Shown here one piece after another: positions 9,618-19,699 of a stretch of 64,000 nt of DNA. Source of the DNA: Coccinella septempunctata. Taxonomy: Eukaryota; Arthropoda; Insecta; Coleoptera; Coccinellidae. Under the pieces are notes generated by a model that had not been told where the DNA came from, did no database searches, and was given only the letters and a program-made list of their open reading frames with translations. Location: contig NC_058190.1 in the NCBI RefSeq assembly GCF_907165205.1, positions 9,494,001-9,558,000 of the forward strand, read 5' to 3'. Positions within the stretch are counted from its first letter, which is position 1. Every line of letters begins with the position of its first letter. A program made the translations under genes and the position numbers.

Positions 9618-11473
9618 ATGTCGCTTCAAATTGAACTGCGGGATGAAGAACAACAGAAAACGTACAGAATCTGCGTAAGTGATGAGGAATATAATGAGAT
9701 AATCGGAAAAGGAAGTAAGTATGAAAATAGATGATTTCGAAGAAATTATTTAATTTTCTAGAAGGATTTTGGTGGAAATATGATTTTTCACATATCTATG
9801 TATTATTTTTCAGATATAGCACTCGCCACACGATTACTCATAATGCAAAAGGAGAAAGAGGAGACGATGCATATATACAATAATACGAATGTATTTATGT
9901 CCCAAACTCCAGGTGAGGAATTTCTTACGAGGTAGACTTTAGAGTTGGAACAAGAGGGGCAACCCTGTGGTGAACCCCCTGTTACAACTCCAAGCACATT
10001 CAAGTGAAACAATGTTCAATAATGTTTCAGAAGTTTTTGGAATTTCTTTCTCGTTTTTTCCTATTTCATAATGAATAACCACTGATATATTTATGGGAGA
10101 TGATACCCCAACATAAGGGTCCTGTAACGTTCCTAAAGCTGCGTTTACATTAACGAAATTTCCTCGCGAAAATCACTCGGGCATCAATTACTCTCATCGA
10201 GTGAAATTTCGCAGTTCCCAAAACAAAGCGCAATTAAGAGCGAAATCTTTCGCGAGTACAGCGAGCCGCCTTCAGTTTTTGTTTCGCAGTCAGTACGGAG
10301 ATTGTGGACCACGTCTACACTAGGCGAAATTTCCTCGCGCAATTTCGCTAATGTAAACGCAGCTTAAGCTCTTGTATCATACTCCAAATTGTATGGTACC
10401 CCGTTACAGTAATCTCTGCTGAAACTGTTATATTGTTCGATAACTATTTGATTCTAGATTTGTTCGAAACACCACACGTTAGCAGTGAAGAGCTGCCAAT
10501 AGAATGCCCAAGCCCTGCCAGAGTGCCAATACCTGAGCCTACCTCAATTCAAGGTAATAATTTAAAAAAAAATTCCAATATATACATTTAAATACAAAAA
10601 TATATTCATAACACCAAAAAATGATATAAATAAGAAAACCATAGGATTGTTGAAACATTCAAAAACATCCACTTCACATGACGACTCTTTATTTAAATTA
10701 TTTTGTCTCTTTTCTAGAGAACACCAAGCTTTGGAGTCATGAGGCTACCCTTATGTTGATTCAACTTTGTGGCAAATACGAGAAAGAGTTCCAAAATAGT
10801 GTGAAGAAATATGTGTGGCAGAAGATTGCTAAGGAACTGTCACAATGTTTCAATCAAAAATTTGAAATTCAACAGTGTGATACTAAATTTAAGGGCCTAA
10901 AACATACTTACAAGACCATAAAAAAGCACAATGAAGAATCTGGTAACAACAGAAAGGAGTGGAAGTATTTTGATCAAATGAATGAACTTTTATTTTCAAG
11001 ACCCGAAATTAATTCGCCAGCAACATGTTCCAGTAGAGTGGGACTGCATGTACTTGGTGAAAGGACAAATATTCTAGGAGAAAGAACAACTGGAGGTAGT
11101 TTTTTCTGATTAAAAGAATAGTGCAATAATTTCCTATTAATCACATTTCTAAAATATTTTTTTCACTACACTATACATCAACATAGGTATTGAATTGATG
11201 TGACCCATACTTGATGAAAATCCATTGATTGTGAAATATTTTTTTTTGTTAGGAAGTAATGTTGAAATAGTAACCACAAATAGTGAGATAGTCACCACTC
11301 CAAGCACAAGCTATCAGTCCTCATTCATACGAAAAAGAAAATTAGCAGAAAATGCTAATGAAAGAAGACATAAAGAAAAAATGGCTAGGCAAGATCGCTA
11401 TCTTGATCTTTTAGAGAGATTGACAAAAGCAGTAGAGGGATCTTGTTCAGCAAGTCACTCTTATGCGGAATGA
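9618..11473 (+). CDS. Harbinger Myb/SANT-like DNA-binding protein
   Basis: Five exons with GT/AG borders join in one frame: 9,618-9,714, 9,814-9,912, 10,458-10,553, 10,718-11,095 and 11,253-11,473, giving 296 aa. All introns are in the same phase. Exon 4 encodes a Myb/SANT- or MADF-like trihelix domain (residues about 99-190): KLWSHEATLMLIQLCGKYE, then WQKIAKELSQCF, then CDTKFKGLKHTYKTIKKHN. The C-terminus has a basic, coiled-coil-like segment (RKRKLAENANERRHKEK). In Harbinger elements such a protein binds the transposon ends and helps bring the transposase into the nucleus. The start is the first ATG of the only exon chain that stays open. A polyadenylation-like AATAAAA lies near 11,572. Exon borders are inferred from sequence only. 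Confidence 0.8.
10137..10364. mobile_element. MITE with TSD TAA inside a Harbinger intron
   Basis: The 228-bp element begins AGCTGCGTTTACATTA and ends with its reverse complement, one G/A difference in the first about 25 bp. TAA lies directly on both sides (10,134-10,136 and 10,365-10,367). The interior is rich in CGCGAAA-type motifs in both orientations. It sits in intron 2 of the Myb-like gene, so splicing would remove it. TSD and TIR fit a PIF/Harbinger-type MITE, but the TIRs differ from those of the host element. Confidence 0.75.
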
Positions 11474-11785
11474 TGTTTTTTTCATAAAATTACTATTATT
11501 TTTATTATTTTGTTCTGAAATATGTATCAAGAAACTTTCAGTTCCTATAAGAAGAATGTAAAAATATTGCAATAAAAACAACTCATTTTGGAAAAATTAT
11601 GTTTTATTTTATGCCATCCCTGAACAGTCTCAAAATCCAAACATTTCTATCAAATTCACAGTATTTACCACCTTTGAATTTCCCCATTAAAAACACTAAA
11701 ATGCTACACTAATTTGAATAATCGATATAAAATATATACAATAAAGCTGAGGTAGGTAAAACAAACATTTCATTATTTTTCTATT

Positions 11786-14290
11786 TTACACAAATTGTTG
11801 ATCTAGCTCTAATGCATTCATAATTGATAGTCTCTTAGCTACAGCTGGCTGGTTATTTTCAGGAAGGTCATACATGGCAATATTACTCGATCTTCTTTCT
11901 TCTTCAAGTTCCTCTTCAAGATTTATAATATCCAATGGATTTTCTCCTTGAAGTATGCAAATATTGTGTAGTATGCATGCCACTACAGTTAATAATGCTA
12001 TTAAATCTAATCTCACAGTCTCCATGTATTTCAAACGGCGAAACCGTCCCTTCAAAAGAGCAAATGCGTTTTCTATTGCTACTCTTGCCTTTGATAGTTT
12101 GAAATTGAAATTTTTCTGCCGGTTCGTCAAATTTCCATTATTTTTGAAACCAACCATTAGGTAGCTTCTCAGTTTGTATGCTAAGTCACCTAGCATGTGG
12201 CTATCGTGCGGAAAAACCAGCTCTCTACTTTCAATGCCAGTGAATAAGTCCGACTTTTCAAAAAGTCTGTTATCATGGATTGACCCCGGCTCTCCAGCAT
12301 AAACATGGGTGAACAGTTTCCTATTATCACAAACCCCTTGTAGCAAAATTGAATGAAAATTCTTCCTATTGCAATAGGAGTTTGGGTAATTCTTCGGTGG
12401 CAAGATCTTTATATGGCTGCCATCAATGCAACCTAACACCCCTGAAATAATGAAATTGTTCAGTGATATAATTTCTACCTAGTAGGTTATAGTAGTATAG
12501 TTCTCCACAGAAATTAATACGTGTATATAATGATATTTCAATAGGTTCTTCAATATTACTGTTCGAACCTAGGTAGTTATCTTGAGGATATGTACGTATT
12601 ATTTCACTAAGATTACTAAGCCCGGAAAAGAAGAAGAGAATCCTTCGTGGATTCTGTTGCCAAACCCTTCGTCCATCCTCAAGAAACAAATTTTTCATAG
12701 TTCCGAGTTGAGACTCGAAGACGAGAAACCTATAAAACAATTAAAACCTCGGTACCCGCCGAGGTAGTCCTATTCTGAAAAAAGGTGATTGCCGGAAAAT
12801 GTTAACTGATACGAGTCGTGAAAAAAAATGTTATATAAAATCAATCACATACCATTTAATCCACTGAGTGCTTGAAAAGACTGCATTATTGATAATGCTC
12901 TCTCCCCTGTTGGCCAGCAGATTATTTTGAAAATTTCATTCGTTGCCAGTATTCTGTGGCATGTCCGATATAACACCTCCCAGCAGGTGGATTTGGTCAC
13001 CCCAAATCTATCTCCTACAGAGCTAAAATAAATATACACTCTGACGAAAAAGTATCCGGAAATTCTCATTTAAATTGCCCGCGGTGAGTATTTTTAAGTA
13101 TTTCCAGTTTCTGTATGTTGGTAGGACTGTCCGTAATTACTATGCCAAAATGAGGAAAAAATATTGAACAAAGGATTTGTATCAAATTTTGTGTTTTGAA
13201 CGGAATTTTGTGTACTGACTCGTTGCGAATGCTAGAAATGGCTTATGGAGACTCTATTTTATCGAAAATCCAAGTGTACGAAAGGTACAAAGTCTTTAAA
13301 AACGATCAGGAGACCGTAGAAGATTTGCCTCGTTCAGGACGACCGTCGACCTCTTCAACCATCGATAACGTCTAAAAAATCAAGGAAATTGTGTCAAACG
13401 GTCAATAAGAACTTCTATTTACTTGTTTTGAGACGTTTGCGTGAAAATATTCGCCGTAAACGGCCGGATTTGTGGCAAAACAATTCGTGGATTTTGCATG
13501 ACGATAACGCACCAACTGATCGAGCCACGATTATTAGCGATTTTAAAACCAAACACTCGATAAATACCATCGACCAGCCACCTTATTCGCCTGATCTAGC
13601 ACCGTTTGACTTTTTTCTTTTCTTCAGACTGAAATTACCGCTCCGGGGAACCGGATTTGACTCCATAGACGCCATAAAAGAAAATTCGCAGAAGCAGCCG
13701 AAGGCCTGCCCTGAAAGCGCCTATAAAAAATGTTTCCATGATTGGAAAAAAAGTTGGCACATGTGTATCGCTTCAAATGGAGCATATTTCGAAGGAGATT
13801 CTCTAAATATTGAAGAAGTTTAATACATATTTGTGCGTTTTATTTAAAATTTCCCGATACTTTTTTGGCAGAGTAGTACATGTTGGCACAGCTTAACCAG
13901 TTATATATATATATAAATAAAATGTATTATGTATGCTCAATGCATTCTATAAATTTTTTTTATTTACCGAAAACTTTCCATGTTGGCCAAACACCAAAGA
14001 GTGATCATTGCCTGCTTTTCAATCTTAATTTCTGAAGGCCCTGGACCAACAGACTTATGAGACACATGGCTTAATTTCTGCAGAAAATCTTCAAATGTAC
14101 TCGGTTTCATTCTGAAGTGTTGCTGAAACTGTTTGTCAGAGTACTGAGGCACAATCAGTTCAGCAAAATTCTCGACCTTCTCATTAACATTTACATCTAC
14201 TTCATCCTCATCCTCATCAAACAAAAAATTGCCGTGTGCCACTGTTAGGATGGCAACCTTTACATCATTTCTAATTCCACCTTCAGCCAT
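11786..14290 (-). CDS. PIF/Harbinger DDE transposase
   Basis: Three exons, 13,968-14,290, 12,853-13,022 and 11,786-12,441, join in frame to 382 aa with no stop. The start is ATG at 14,288-14,290 (MAEGG). Exon 1 has an acidic stretch and an HTH-like helical region (FQQHFRMKPSTFEDFLQKL). Exon 2 gives GDRFGVTKSTCWEVLYR. Exon 3 holds the DDE_Tnp_4 nuclease: first Asp in LGCIDGSHI, second in LGDLAY, Glu in ARVAIENAFALLKGRFRRL. The length is normal for the family. The protein cuts and rejoins the transposon ends together with the Myb-like partner encoded convergently at 9,618-11,473. Intron 1 is swollen by the mariner insertion. The gene looks functional, but expression is not shown. Confidence 0.85.
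13037..13876. mobile_element. Mariner element, internally deleted
   Basis: Terminal inverted repeats near 13,038 (ACTCTGACGAAAAAGTATCC) and 13,873 (reverse complement ACTCTGCCAAAAAAGTATCG) match over about 28 bp. TA dinucleotides lie just outside, but A/T-rich ends make the exact border uncertain by a few bases. It lies within intron 1 of the Harbinger transposase gene, in the opposite orientation. At about 840 bp it is shorter than the usual 1.3 kb. Confidence 0.75.
13161..13823 (+). pseudogene. Mariner transposase remnant
   Basis: The N-terminal HTH region is readable from about 13,161 (YERYKVFKNDQETVEDLP and RSGRPST), then stop codons appear near 13,374 and 13,405. The C-terminal half is open to 13,823 and contains WILHDDNAPTDRA, YSPDLAPFDFFLF and an ending of the CFHDWKK type. 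The section between the HTH and the LRRLRENIRRKRPDLW block is missing, which removes the first catalytic Asp. The mariner signature YSPDLAPxD with its final Asp is kept. It cannot encode an active enzyme. Confidence 0.85.
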
Positions 14291-14644
14291 AATATCTAAT
14301 ATCTCTAAAATATAATATAATTTTATTTTCCCGATTGCCCTATCTTTCAAGAAAATTCAATTTTCTTTTACAACAGATCTGGACTTGAAATGTAATCATC
14401 ACAATCATGGACTAATACTTTAAAATGAATCAGAGTAACATTACTTACCGATATTGATCTGCAAAATGATTTATTTTTATTTCAAACTATCCGGGAAAAT
14501 CGTTCAAAATGTGGTTTGCAGTCATAAACAATACCAAAAAAACGGTCAATTTGGCAGTTGTCAATTTTTAATCTAGATCGTTCGATTATTTCAGATTTGT
14601 CAGATATATCTGGAGTCACGTGAACAAAAATCTCTCTGATCTGA

Positions 14645-14666
14645 GATGTCAATGCCGAACGCGTTT
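14645..14666. repeat. Harbinger right terminal inverted repeat
   Basis: Partner of 9,352-9,373. Followed by the AGT duplication at 14,667-14,669 and then by the interrupted LINE ORF1. Confidence 0.9.
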
Positions 14667-14873
14667 AGTGTTACCACTTGATGGCTTTTCACAGGATTGG
14701 CAAATCCATCCATTAAAATCAGCATTTTCACGCATTTTGGTAAAATCTTCCAAGGAAATATTGACACACTTGATATGAAAATTACAATCACATGATTTAC
14801 AACAAATTGGATCGTCGTATCGATCAATCTTATTTGAACACAGAGAGCAGCTAATACCACGTACTCTCGACAT
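14667..14873 (-). pseudogene. CR1-like LINE ORF1, 5' fragment with PHD finger (Q0)
   Basis: Starts at the ATG at 14,871-14,873 (MSRVRG) and encodes the PHD-type zinc finger (CSLC...CCKSC...HIKC...WICQSC) before it is cut by the Harbinger element after SSGNT. It is the upstream half of the fragment at 8,852-9,351. An upstream ATG at 14,957 would add 28 residues across the junction with LINE-B, but the PHD Met fits the family better. Confidence 0.85.
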
Positions 14874-14896
14874 GACGACTCGATACGAAGTGAATG

Positions 14897-15495
14897 AATC
14901 TGAAAACAAAAAAGAAAGAAAAAACGAAAGGGGTGTGTTGCATTTTATATTACTCATTAAATAATTTTGAAATTAGTAACCCAACTCAAAAAAGAATCGG
15001 TAACCGAATGAATACCTTCGAAACCACCCTGAAAACGATATATTCCACAACTGTTCACCAAGTGGTCTATAGTTTCTTCTTCTGCACCACACTCACATCT
15101 TGGACTATCAACAGCATTCCACCTAAAGAGCATGCTATTACACCGACCATGGCCAGTCCTCAGTCGATTTAGTGTACACCAAATTTTTCTTGGAAGATCA
15201 AAGCCAGGAACTTTTTTTGAAGGATCAGTAACCAAATCTTTATTAAAGAGATTACATGAATTCCATTCGGATTGCCAAAATTCTTTATGGTTATTAGTTG
15301 AATACAGAAAATCATTAGTCCATAAAGGCTTACGAGATTTTAATCTGGCACTTCTAGAATCTGGTAAATATAGATTCTTATGTGGTGATAGAGGATTTAC
15401 TTTGATGGATCAGATGTCCCTTGGTAAAGCAAGCGCTATTCGGCTTAGGCCCGGTATGTAAGACTCCTCACTAAAAAGAAGACTGCTTTTGCGAA
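14897..15495 (-). pseudogene. LINE-B reverse transcriptase tail (P0)
   Basis: The minus strand is open from about 15,409 to the stop at 14,957 and encodes the C-terminal part of a non-LTR reverse transcriptase different from the CR1-like element: SARLKSRKPLW, FWQSEW, VPGFDLPRKIWCTLNRLRTG, and a zinc-binding CECG...HLVNSC tail. Upstream, PGLSRIALALPRDI is readable beyond one TGA at about 15,410. RT catalytic motifs are absent; only the tail survived. It ends in a long pyrimidine stretch and TTTTCAG, directly followed by the CR1-like element. The plus-strand ORF 15,132-15,461 is its antisense shadow. Which LINE clade it belongs to is not clear to me. Confidence 0.7.
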
Positions 15496-16432
15496 AAGGT
15501 TCGCATTATTCCTATTCATTGACATGTTTATATTCTGCCAATTTCTTAGCATCAGTCTAGCAGCAACCGAATTCAGCATTCCTTGAACGCTGGGGGGCAC
15601 TACCAACTGATGAAACAAAACTGTATAATCATCAATATATATGCATTCGTTAACGTCCAAAAGAACGTTCCCGTTAGCTTCCTCGGTGGTGGTCAACACC
15701 TCGATCCTCACATCAAAGAATCCAACGAAACCGGCAGTAATCGCTAAATCTAGGCACAGACATTTCAAGTGGATCGTTACGAACGGCACCCGCCAGAGCG
15801 AGACGACCGGCCAGATCCGGAGTTTCTTCCAGAGTCATGCTGGCGTCATCCCCTAATGGGATCGCTCCATCCGCCGCAGCGCCTTCTATCCTAAGGAAGA
15901 ATTCAGATCCTTGAAAGACAGTAATTCTTCCTCGCACACCAGCTAACTCAAAAACGTTAATAGGAACGTGGTCCGCGTTTACAAGAACTCTAAACCATCC
16001 TCGGGATGGCAGTTTTCGGATTGAAAATTGCTCTGGAGCAGCGGCGTCTACTATACATACTCCTAGCATTGGAGGAAAACCTCCAGTAAACTCTACGCCA
16101 TTCAGTGAATTAACCGAATTGGCAGCTGAATCAAGCGTTTCTGAACTGGAACTAGCCATACTGACTAATCCAGTTAGGTTCTCGGGACGTGGGGTAAACC
16201 CAGGACCAGTAACCGGAGTCAAGCCGGAACAAAGCAAAATGTTGTTAATGGTCATGCCAAAAACGTTAATAAGAACGTCATCAGCTGGAGTCTGCGATTC
16301 CGGGTCCAAAGCACATCGACTTGTAGAACAAAACCTCAGAAGATCTGGATCAGGATTGGCCGAACTAGGTCCTGAACTCCTAGACGCCCAACTCGTCGAT
16401 AAGACGCGAAGTCCTTTCAAAGCTAAATCCAT
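15496..16432 (-). pseudogene. GC-rich ORF of unknown, possibly viral, origin (P0)
   Basis: I do not recognise this protein. A frame starts at its own ATG (16,430-16,432, MDLALKG) and runs 239 codons to a stop at 15,713. The composition is Ala/Pro/Ser/Gly-rich with alternating beta-like segments (for example GWFRVLVNADHVPINVF). A second overlapping frame continues similar sequence toward about 15,496, so one frameshift is likely. DNA here is visibly richer in G+C than its surroundings. Upstream it touches an inverted LTR piece, downstream the LINE-B tail, so it is a fragment trapped among retroelements. A capsid-like protein from an RNA virus is one possibility, based only on composition and context. 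A cellular or transposon gag-type protein is also possible. The antisense ORF 16,119-16,532 is shorter and less protein-like. Confidence 0.45.
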
Positions 16433-16548
16433 ATTGTTACGAGACCGTTTCCCACAAGAAGCACGGAATCGCATCGGAACCCGAAACCCAGGATTCCTGG
16501 AAGACGACACAAGGCGTGACCACCGATTGTGACTCTTTCCGTTTTTCA
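16431..16548 (+). repeat. Inverted piece of the gypsy LTR (P0)
   Basis: These 118 bp match 19,582-19,699 in the opposite orientation with a handful of differences; both begin ATATTGTTACGA and end CCGTTTTTCA. It lies exactly between the broken gypsy RT and the GC-rich ORF, so the RT frame runs through it in antisense. If the LTR call at 19,410-19,695 is right, this is a 5'-terminal LTR fragment in reverse. Confidence 0.7.
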
Positions 16549-18254
16549 AGCCGTAGGGCATACGAACGTTTTCATAGTGTCCGTTGTTTACTGTGAAGGC
16601 CGTTTTTTCTATGGAATCTGGGTCCATTTCAATTTGGTGGAATGCTTTGGCCATGTCCAATGTTGAAAAATAACAACTTTTTCCTAAATTGTCTAAGATT
16701 TCTTCAATTCGGGGTAGGGGATACTTGTCTTCTACCGTTTTTTAATTAAACGACGATAGTCGATTACCATTGGATACTTTTTTTCGCCAGATACGTCTTT
16801 TTTCTTATTGACGATCCATACGGGGCCACTATAGGGTGAAATTGATGGTCGTATAATTTTATCATCAAGCAATTTTTGTATCTGTTCTTGGATAATTCCT
16901 TTCATACTATGAGGGTGTCTGAAGGACTTCACGTAAACTGGTTCTTCATCTTTTGTTCTGATTTTGTGTTTGACCGTGTTACTGAATGAAAGATCACAAT
17001 TTTCATTATAAAAAATATTTCTGAATTTACTGCAAAGTTTTAGAATTTCTCTCCTTTCTTCCGAATTCATGTGTTCAGTTCTAATGTTTGGAAAATTTAA
17101 AATTTCGATTTTCCGCGGGTGGTTCTGATATTTTCGCTTCGAATAAAGATTGAACAGGTATTCTTTCTGAGAAACTTATTTCGATGGTACATTTTATTGG
17201 TTGAGGGATTGGTATACAACATAATCCGTCTTTCGCGTGGGCAATACATTCCGGGGTTGAAAATCCTTTGAAGTTCAGCTCTGGTATAATAACATCGCCA
17301 TTTTCGATAGTAACTGGTATTTTGACATGATTTTTCGCAGCGAATTTTCTAGGTTTAATTTTGGAATTGGAATATTCGAGATTGAAAGGGATATTTAAGC
17401 CATTAATTTCTAAAGTGTGTGTTTGATAATCGATTCTTGCTCCTAGTCTTTGTAAATCGGAAGTTCCTGATAATGCGTCGAATTTTTTATGCCAATCAAC
17501 TACATGTAGGTAAATGAATATTTTCATAGATCCCTAATTCGTATAAAATTGGTATATGTAAATTGTCATCTGATTCAATAGTATTGCATAAGCCAGAAAC
17601 ACTGAATGGTTCTTTGAAAAGGAAATTGAAAAATTTTTCATGAGCTGGCTTTTTATTAATTACTGAATTTGTTGCATCTGAATCAATAAGAATTCTTAAA
17701 TTTACTTCTGGAAGGTAAATATAGGGCAATTTTGACTTAATCTTAACATAATTCAAGTCTAAGTATTGTTTGTTTCTAGGGCACATGAATTCATTTTCTG
17801 CATTTTCTGGAAAATATTCTATCATATTTTCGTCGGAATTACAATTCTCTGATTGAACATTAAATAGTTCTTCTGAGATGAAATTGGGTTTCTGTTGAAT
17901 TCCCGTTCTTCTGGTGGAAATAGACATGGATGTTACCGGTTGTTTGAAAGTTTTTCTTGTGCTAATAGACATGGGCGTAGGCTTTGGTTGAATCTTATGA
18001 AAACTTGATCCTGGTTTTGTCCCGAAAACTTGTCGATTTGTTGGGAATTTTGGATTATTAGTGATCGGTTGATTAATGGGGGTATGGAAAACCTTTTTCA
18101 TTAGGAATTCGTGCAGGAGTATTATTATAATTTTGCTGACTGAAAGTAGGGATGTTATTATAATTTTGCTGACTGAAAGTAGGTTTTTGAGTAACAAATA
18201 GATTCTCTCTATTTGAACTACTATTTTGTTGTCGATAAATTGGTTTTTCATCAT
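16549..18254 (-). pseudogene. Ty3/gypsy pol: protease and truncated RT (P0)
   Basis: Minus-strand remnants in pol order. Retropepsin: LRILIDSDATNSVI near 17,670, with Asp where the active site usually has Gly (DSGA). A protease-RT linker follows (VDWHKKFDALSGTSDLQRLGA, 17,081-17,527). The RT N-terminus is at 16,732-17,070 (HPHSMKGIIQEQI, PYSGPVWIV). After a frameshift at an A6 run near 16,740, RT continues as KYPLPRIEEIL and LDMAKAFHQIEMD, with the first catalytic Asp. It ends at MPYGLKN, immediately before the position where YxDD would come. RNase H and integrase are missing. At least two more frame breaks occur. It cannot be active. Confidence 0.85.
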
Positions 18255-18883
18255 TATCCTGAGTTTTTCTTAAGAATTCACAATATTCCCACTCTTGCTT
18301 TCTATTATCATAAAATTTGCATCTGTTTATACATTCTTCAAGAGTTTTAGATTCGAAATTGATAAAATATGACCGATATGGTTCTAAGAGTCCAATTTGG
18401 AAAGTTTTGAGGGCTAATTTTTCTACATCTTGTTTTTTGTAAAGCAAATAATTTGGATCTTGTGTATTGAGTGTTAGGTATTGTAAAAGGTCATTCAAGT
18501 TCTGAGAAATTCTACTGTAAAAATCGAAATAATTTCGAAATAACGGATTGTGTTAATGTAGAAATCAATAGGTCTTCATTTCGTTGATCTCCGTATCTTT
18601 GCAATAATGATCGTCTGATGGTGATTCAATCCTTAGCATTTTGGAAAGAAATGTAATCTCTCGCTTCTCCTTTAGTTTTTGATCTTATTGTGAAATTCAA
18701 GGCGTAAGTAAGGTCTGGAGTTAACCTTCCTTGGAGATGTATAAAAAGGTTGTCTATTTCATTGATAAATATTGATAAATTTTGACCTGGAGAAAATTCA
18801 GGTATTGAGTTCAAAAGCAATTGTATATCTTGTCTTGACATTGCGTCAACTACAGGTGGGTTAGAAGAAGTTTGGTTATTCAT
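18073..18883 (-). pseudogene. Ty3/gypsy gag remnant (P0)
   Basis: Starts at an ATG at 18,883 (MNNQTSSNPP). The first 85 codons contain SIPEFSPGQNLSIFINEIDN, typical of insect gypsy/errantivirus-like Gag. A stop at about 18,626 breaks the frame, and the second part is open at 18,073-18,498 (LLEPYRSYFI, LEECINRC). It ends in a Q/N-rich tail with two copies of TFSQQNYNN. No CCHC zinc knuckle is visible, as in many insect gypsy Gags. It overlaps the protease frame. Confidence 0.75.
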
Positions 18884-19391
18884 TTCGAGGTTTCCAAAAT
18901 TTCTCCTTTAAGGATATGGTTGCAATCTTCTATTTCTAATTGATTGATTGTTCGAAAAACTTGTTCCTAATTCTAATAGTTCTGAACCTAATTGGTTATT
19001 CAAAAAGTTTGTTCCTTATTCTAATAATTCTGAATCTTCAGCGATAACTTCTAGTACGCTTGAAGAATCGGTATGTGTCATTGAACTTTGGGATTCTGGG
19101 TTTAAGGAAAGAGATTGATAGACTTACATCACCAACATATGCATCCTAGGGTGTGTAGTTCCTTCTTCTTAATCGAAGTGGATCGAGTTGATGTCCATTC
19201 TTCTGGATGGAGTGGTAGAATTGATTCTCTGCTGGTTCGATGTGGTTTCTTGGTGATACCGCACAAAGACTTGATAGTCACCGGGAGTTCCTCGAACACT
19301 CTTCGAACAGCCTGTACAATTGCCGGACGAGTTATTCACTTATGGAAACTGATTTTAGTTTTTTTTCTTTTCACTAAAACCCCGTTGCGAT
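18884..19391 (-). other. Gypsy 5' leader, no clear gene (P0)
   Basis: Region between the presumed primer-binding site and gag. It contains repeated TTCTAATAGTTCTGAA-like blocks near 18,975 and 19,018. The plus-strand ORF at 19,115-19,420 is antisense to this leader and has no recognisable motif. Confidence 0.45.
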
Positions 19392-19409
19392 ATCCTGTTC
19401 GCAGCGCCA
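19392..19409 (-). promoter_or_regulatory. Candidate tRNA primer-binding site (P0)
   Basis: Minus strand TGGCGCTGCGAACAGGAT follows the LTR end and starts with TGG, the complement of tRNA CCA ends. The sequence fits a serine-type tRNA 3' end, but I could not check it against a tRNA set. Copies at 30,853-30,870, 42,673-42,690 and 54,494-54,511. Confidence 0.5.
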
Positions 19410-19695
19410 GTTATGAATAACGTATCCAAAAGTCTATTCTTAAAAAGAACTTATTTCTTTTTAGGGTTGCCAATGGTAATTAAAGGACAACTCAATAGAA
19501 TGGATATCGTTTCTATTTGTTCAAAGAAAAATCAAATGAATCTATTTAACGCTAGACATCAACTAACTACTATTCAAATTATGAAAAACGGAAAGAGTCA
19601 CAATCGGTGGTCACGCCTTGTGTCGTCTTCCAGGAATCCTGTATTTCGGGTTCCGATGCGATTCCGTGCTTATTGTGGGAAACGGTATCGTAACA
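19410..19695 (-). repeat. Candidate gypsy 5' LTR (P0)
   Basis: Bounded by the PBS on one side and TGTTACGA on the other, about 286 bp. The start is supported by the inverted piece at 16,431-16,548, which begins at the same point. The 3' end (..TTCATAAC) does not show the usual CA, and no matching 3' LTR exists in the unit, so both borders are provisional. It abuts the last DUF4806 exon. Confidence 0.45.
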
Positions 19696-19699
19696 ATAT

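Larger units (their letters stand above)
9352..14666. mobile_element. Complete PIF/Harbinger transposon, TSD AGT
   Basis: The 5,315-bp element has 22-bp terminal inverted repeats (9,352-9,373 and 14,645-14,666; AAAYGCGTTCGGCATTGA..., one mismatch). The empty site is visible in sister copies (for example about 26,122-26,130, CACACAGTGTTACC). Here AGT appears on both sides (9,349-9,351 and 14,667-14,669), so the target duplication is exactly AGT. Inside are two convergent spliced genes, the usual Harbinger pair: a Myb/SANT-like protein (plus) and a DDE transposase (minus). Both have intact frames after splicing. A MITE and a mariner relic sit in introns. Length and gene content fit an autonomous element. 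AGT is unusual because the superfamily normally duplicates TWA. Confidence 0.85.

Noticed and set aside
12423..12740. 105-codon minus-strand ORF in the Harbinger element
   Set aside because: It falls in intron 2 of the transposase gene, and the neighbouring exons join in frame without it.
15132..15461. 109-codon plus-strand ORF
   Set aside because: It lies opposite the LINE-B tail, whose minus-strand translation has clear conserved motifs.
16119..16532. 137-codon plus-strand ORF opposite the GC-rich frame (and copies at 27,577, 39,397, 51,218)
   Set aside because: It is antisense to the longer 239-codon frame, ends inside the LTR piece and has no recognisable domain. GC-rich DNA commonly leaves antisense frames open.
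19115..19420. 101-codon plus-strand ORF (and copies in the other units)
   Set aside because: It lies antisense across the gypsy leader and primer-binding site; there is no motif, and P0 differs from the other copies by a small indel.
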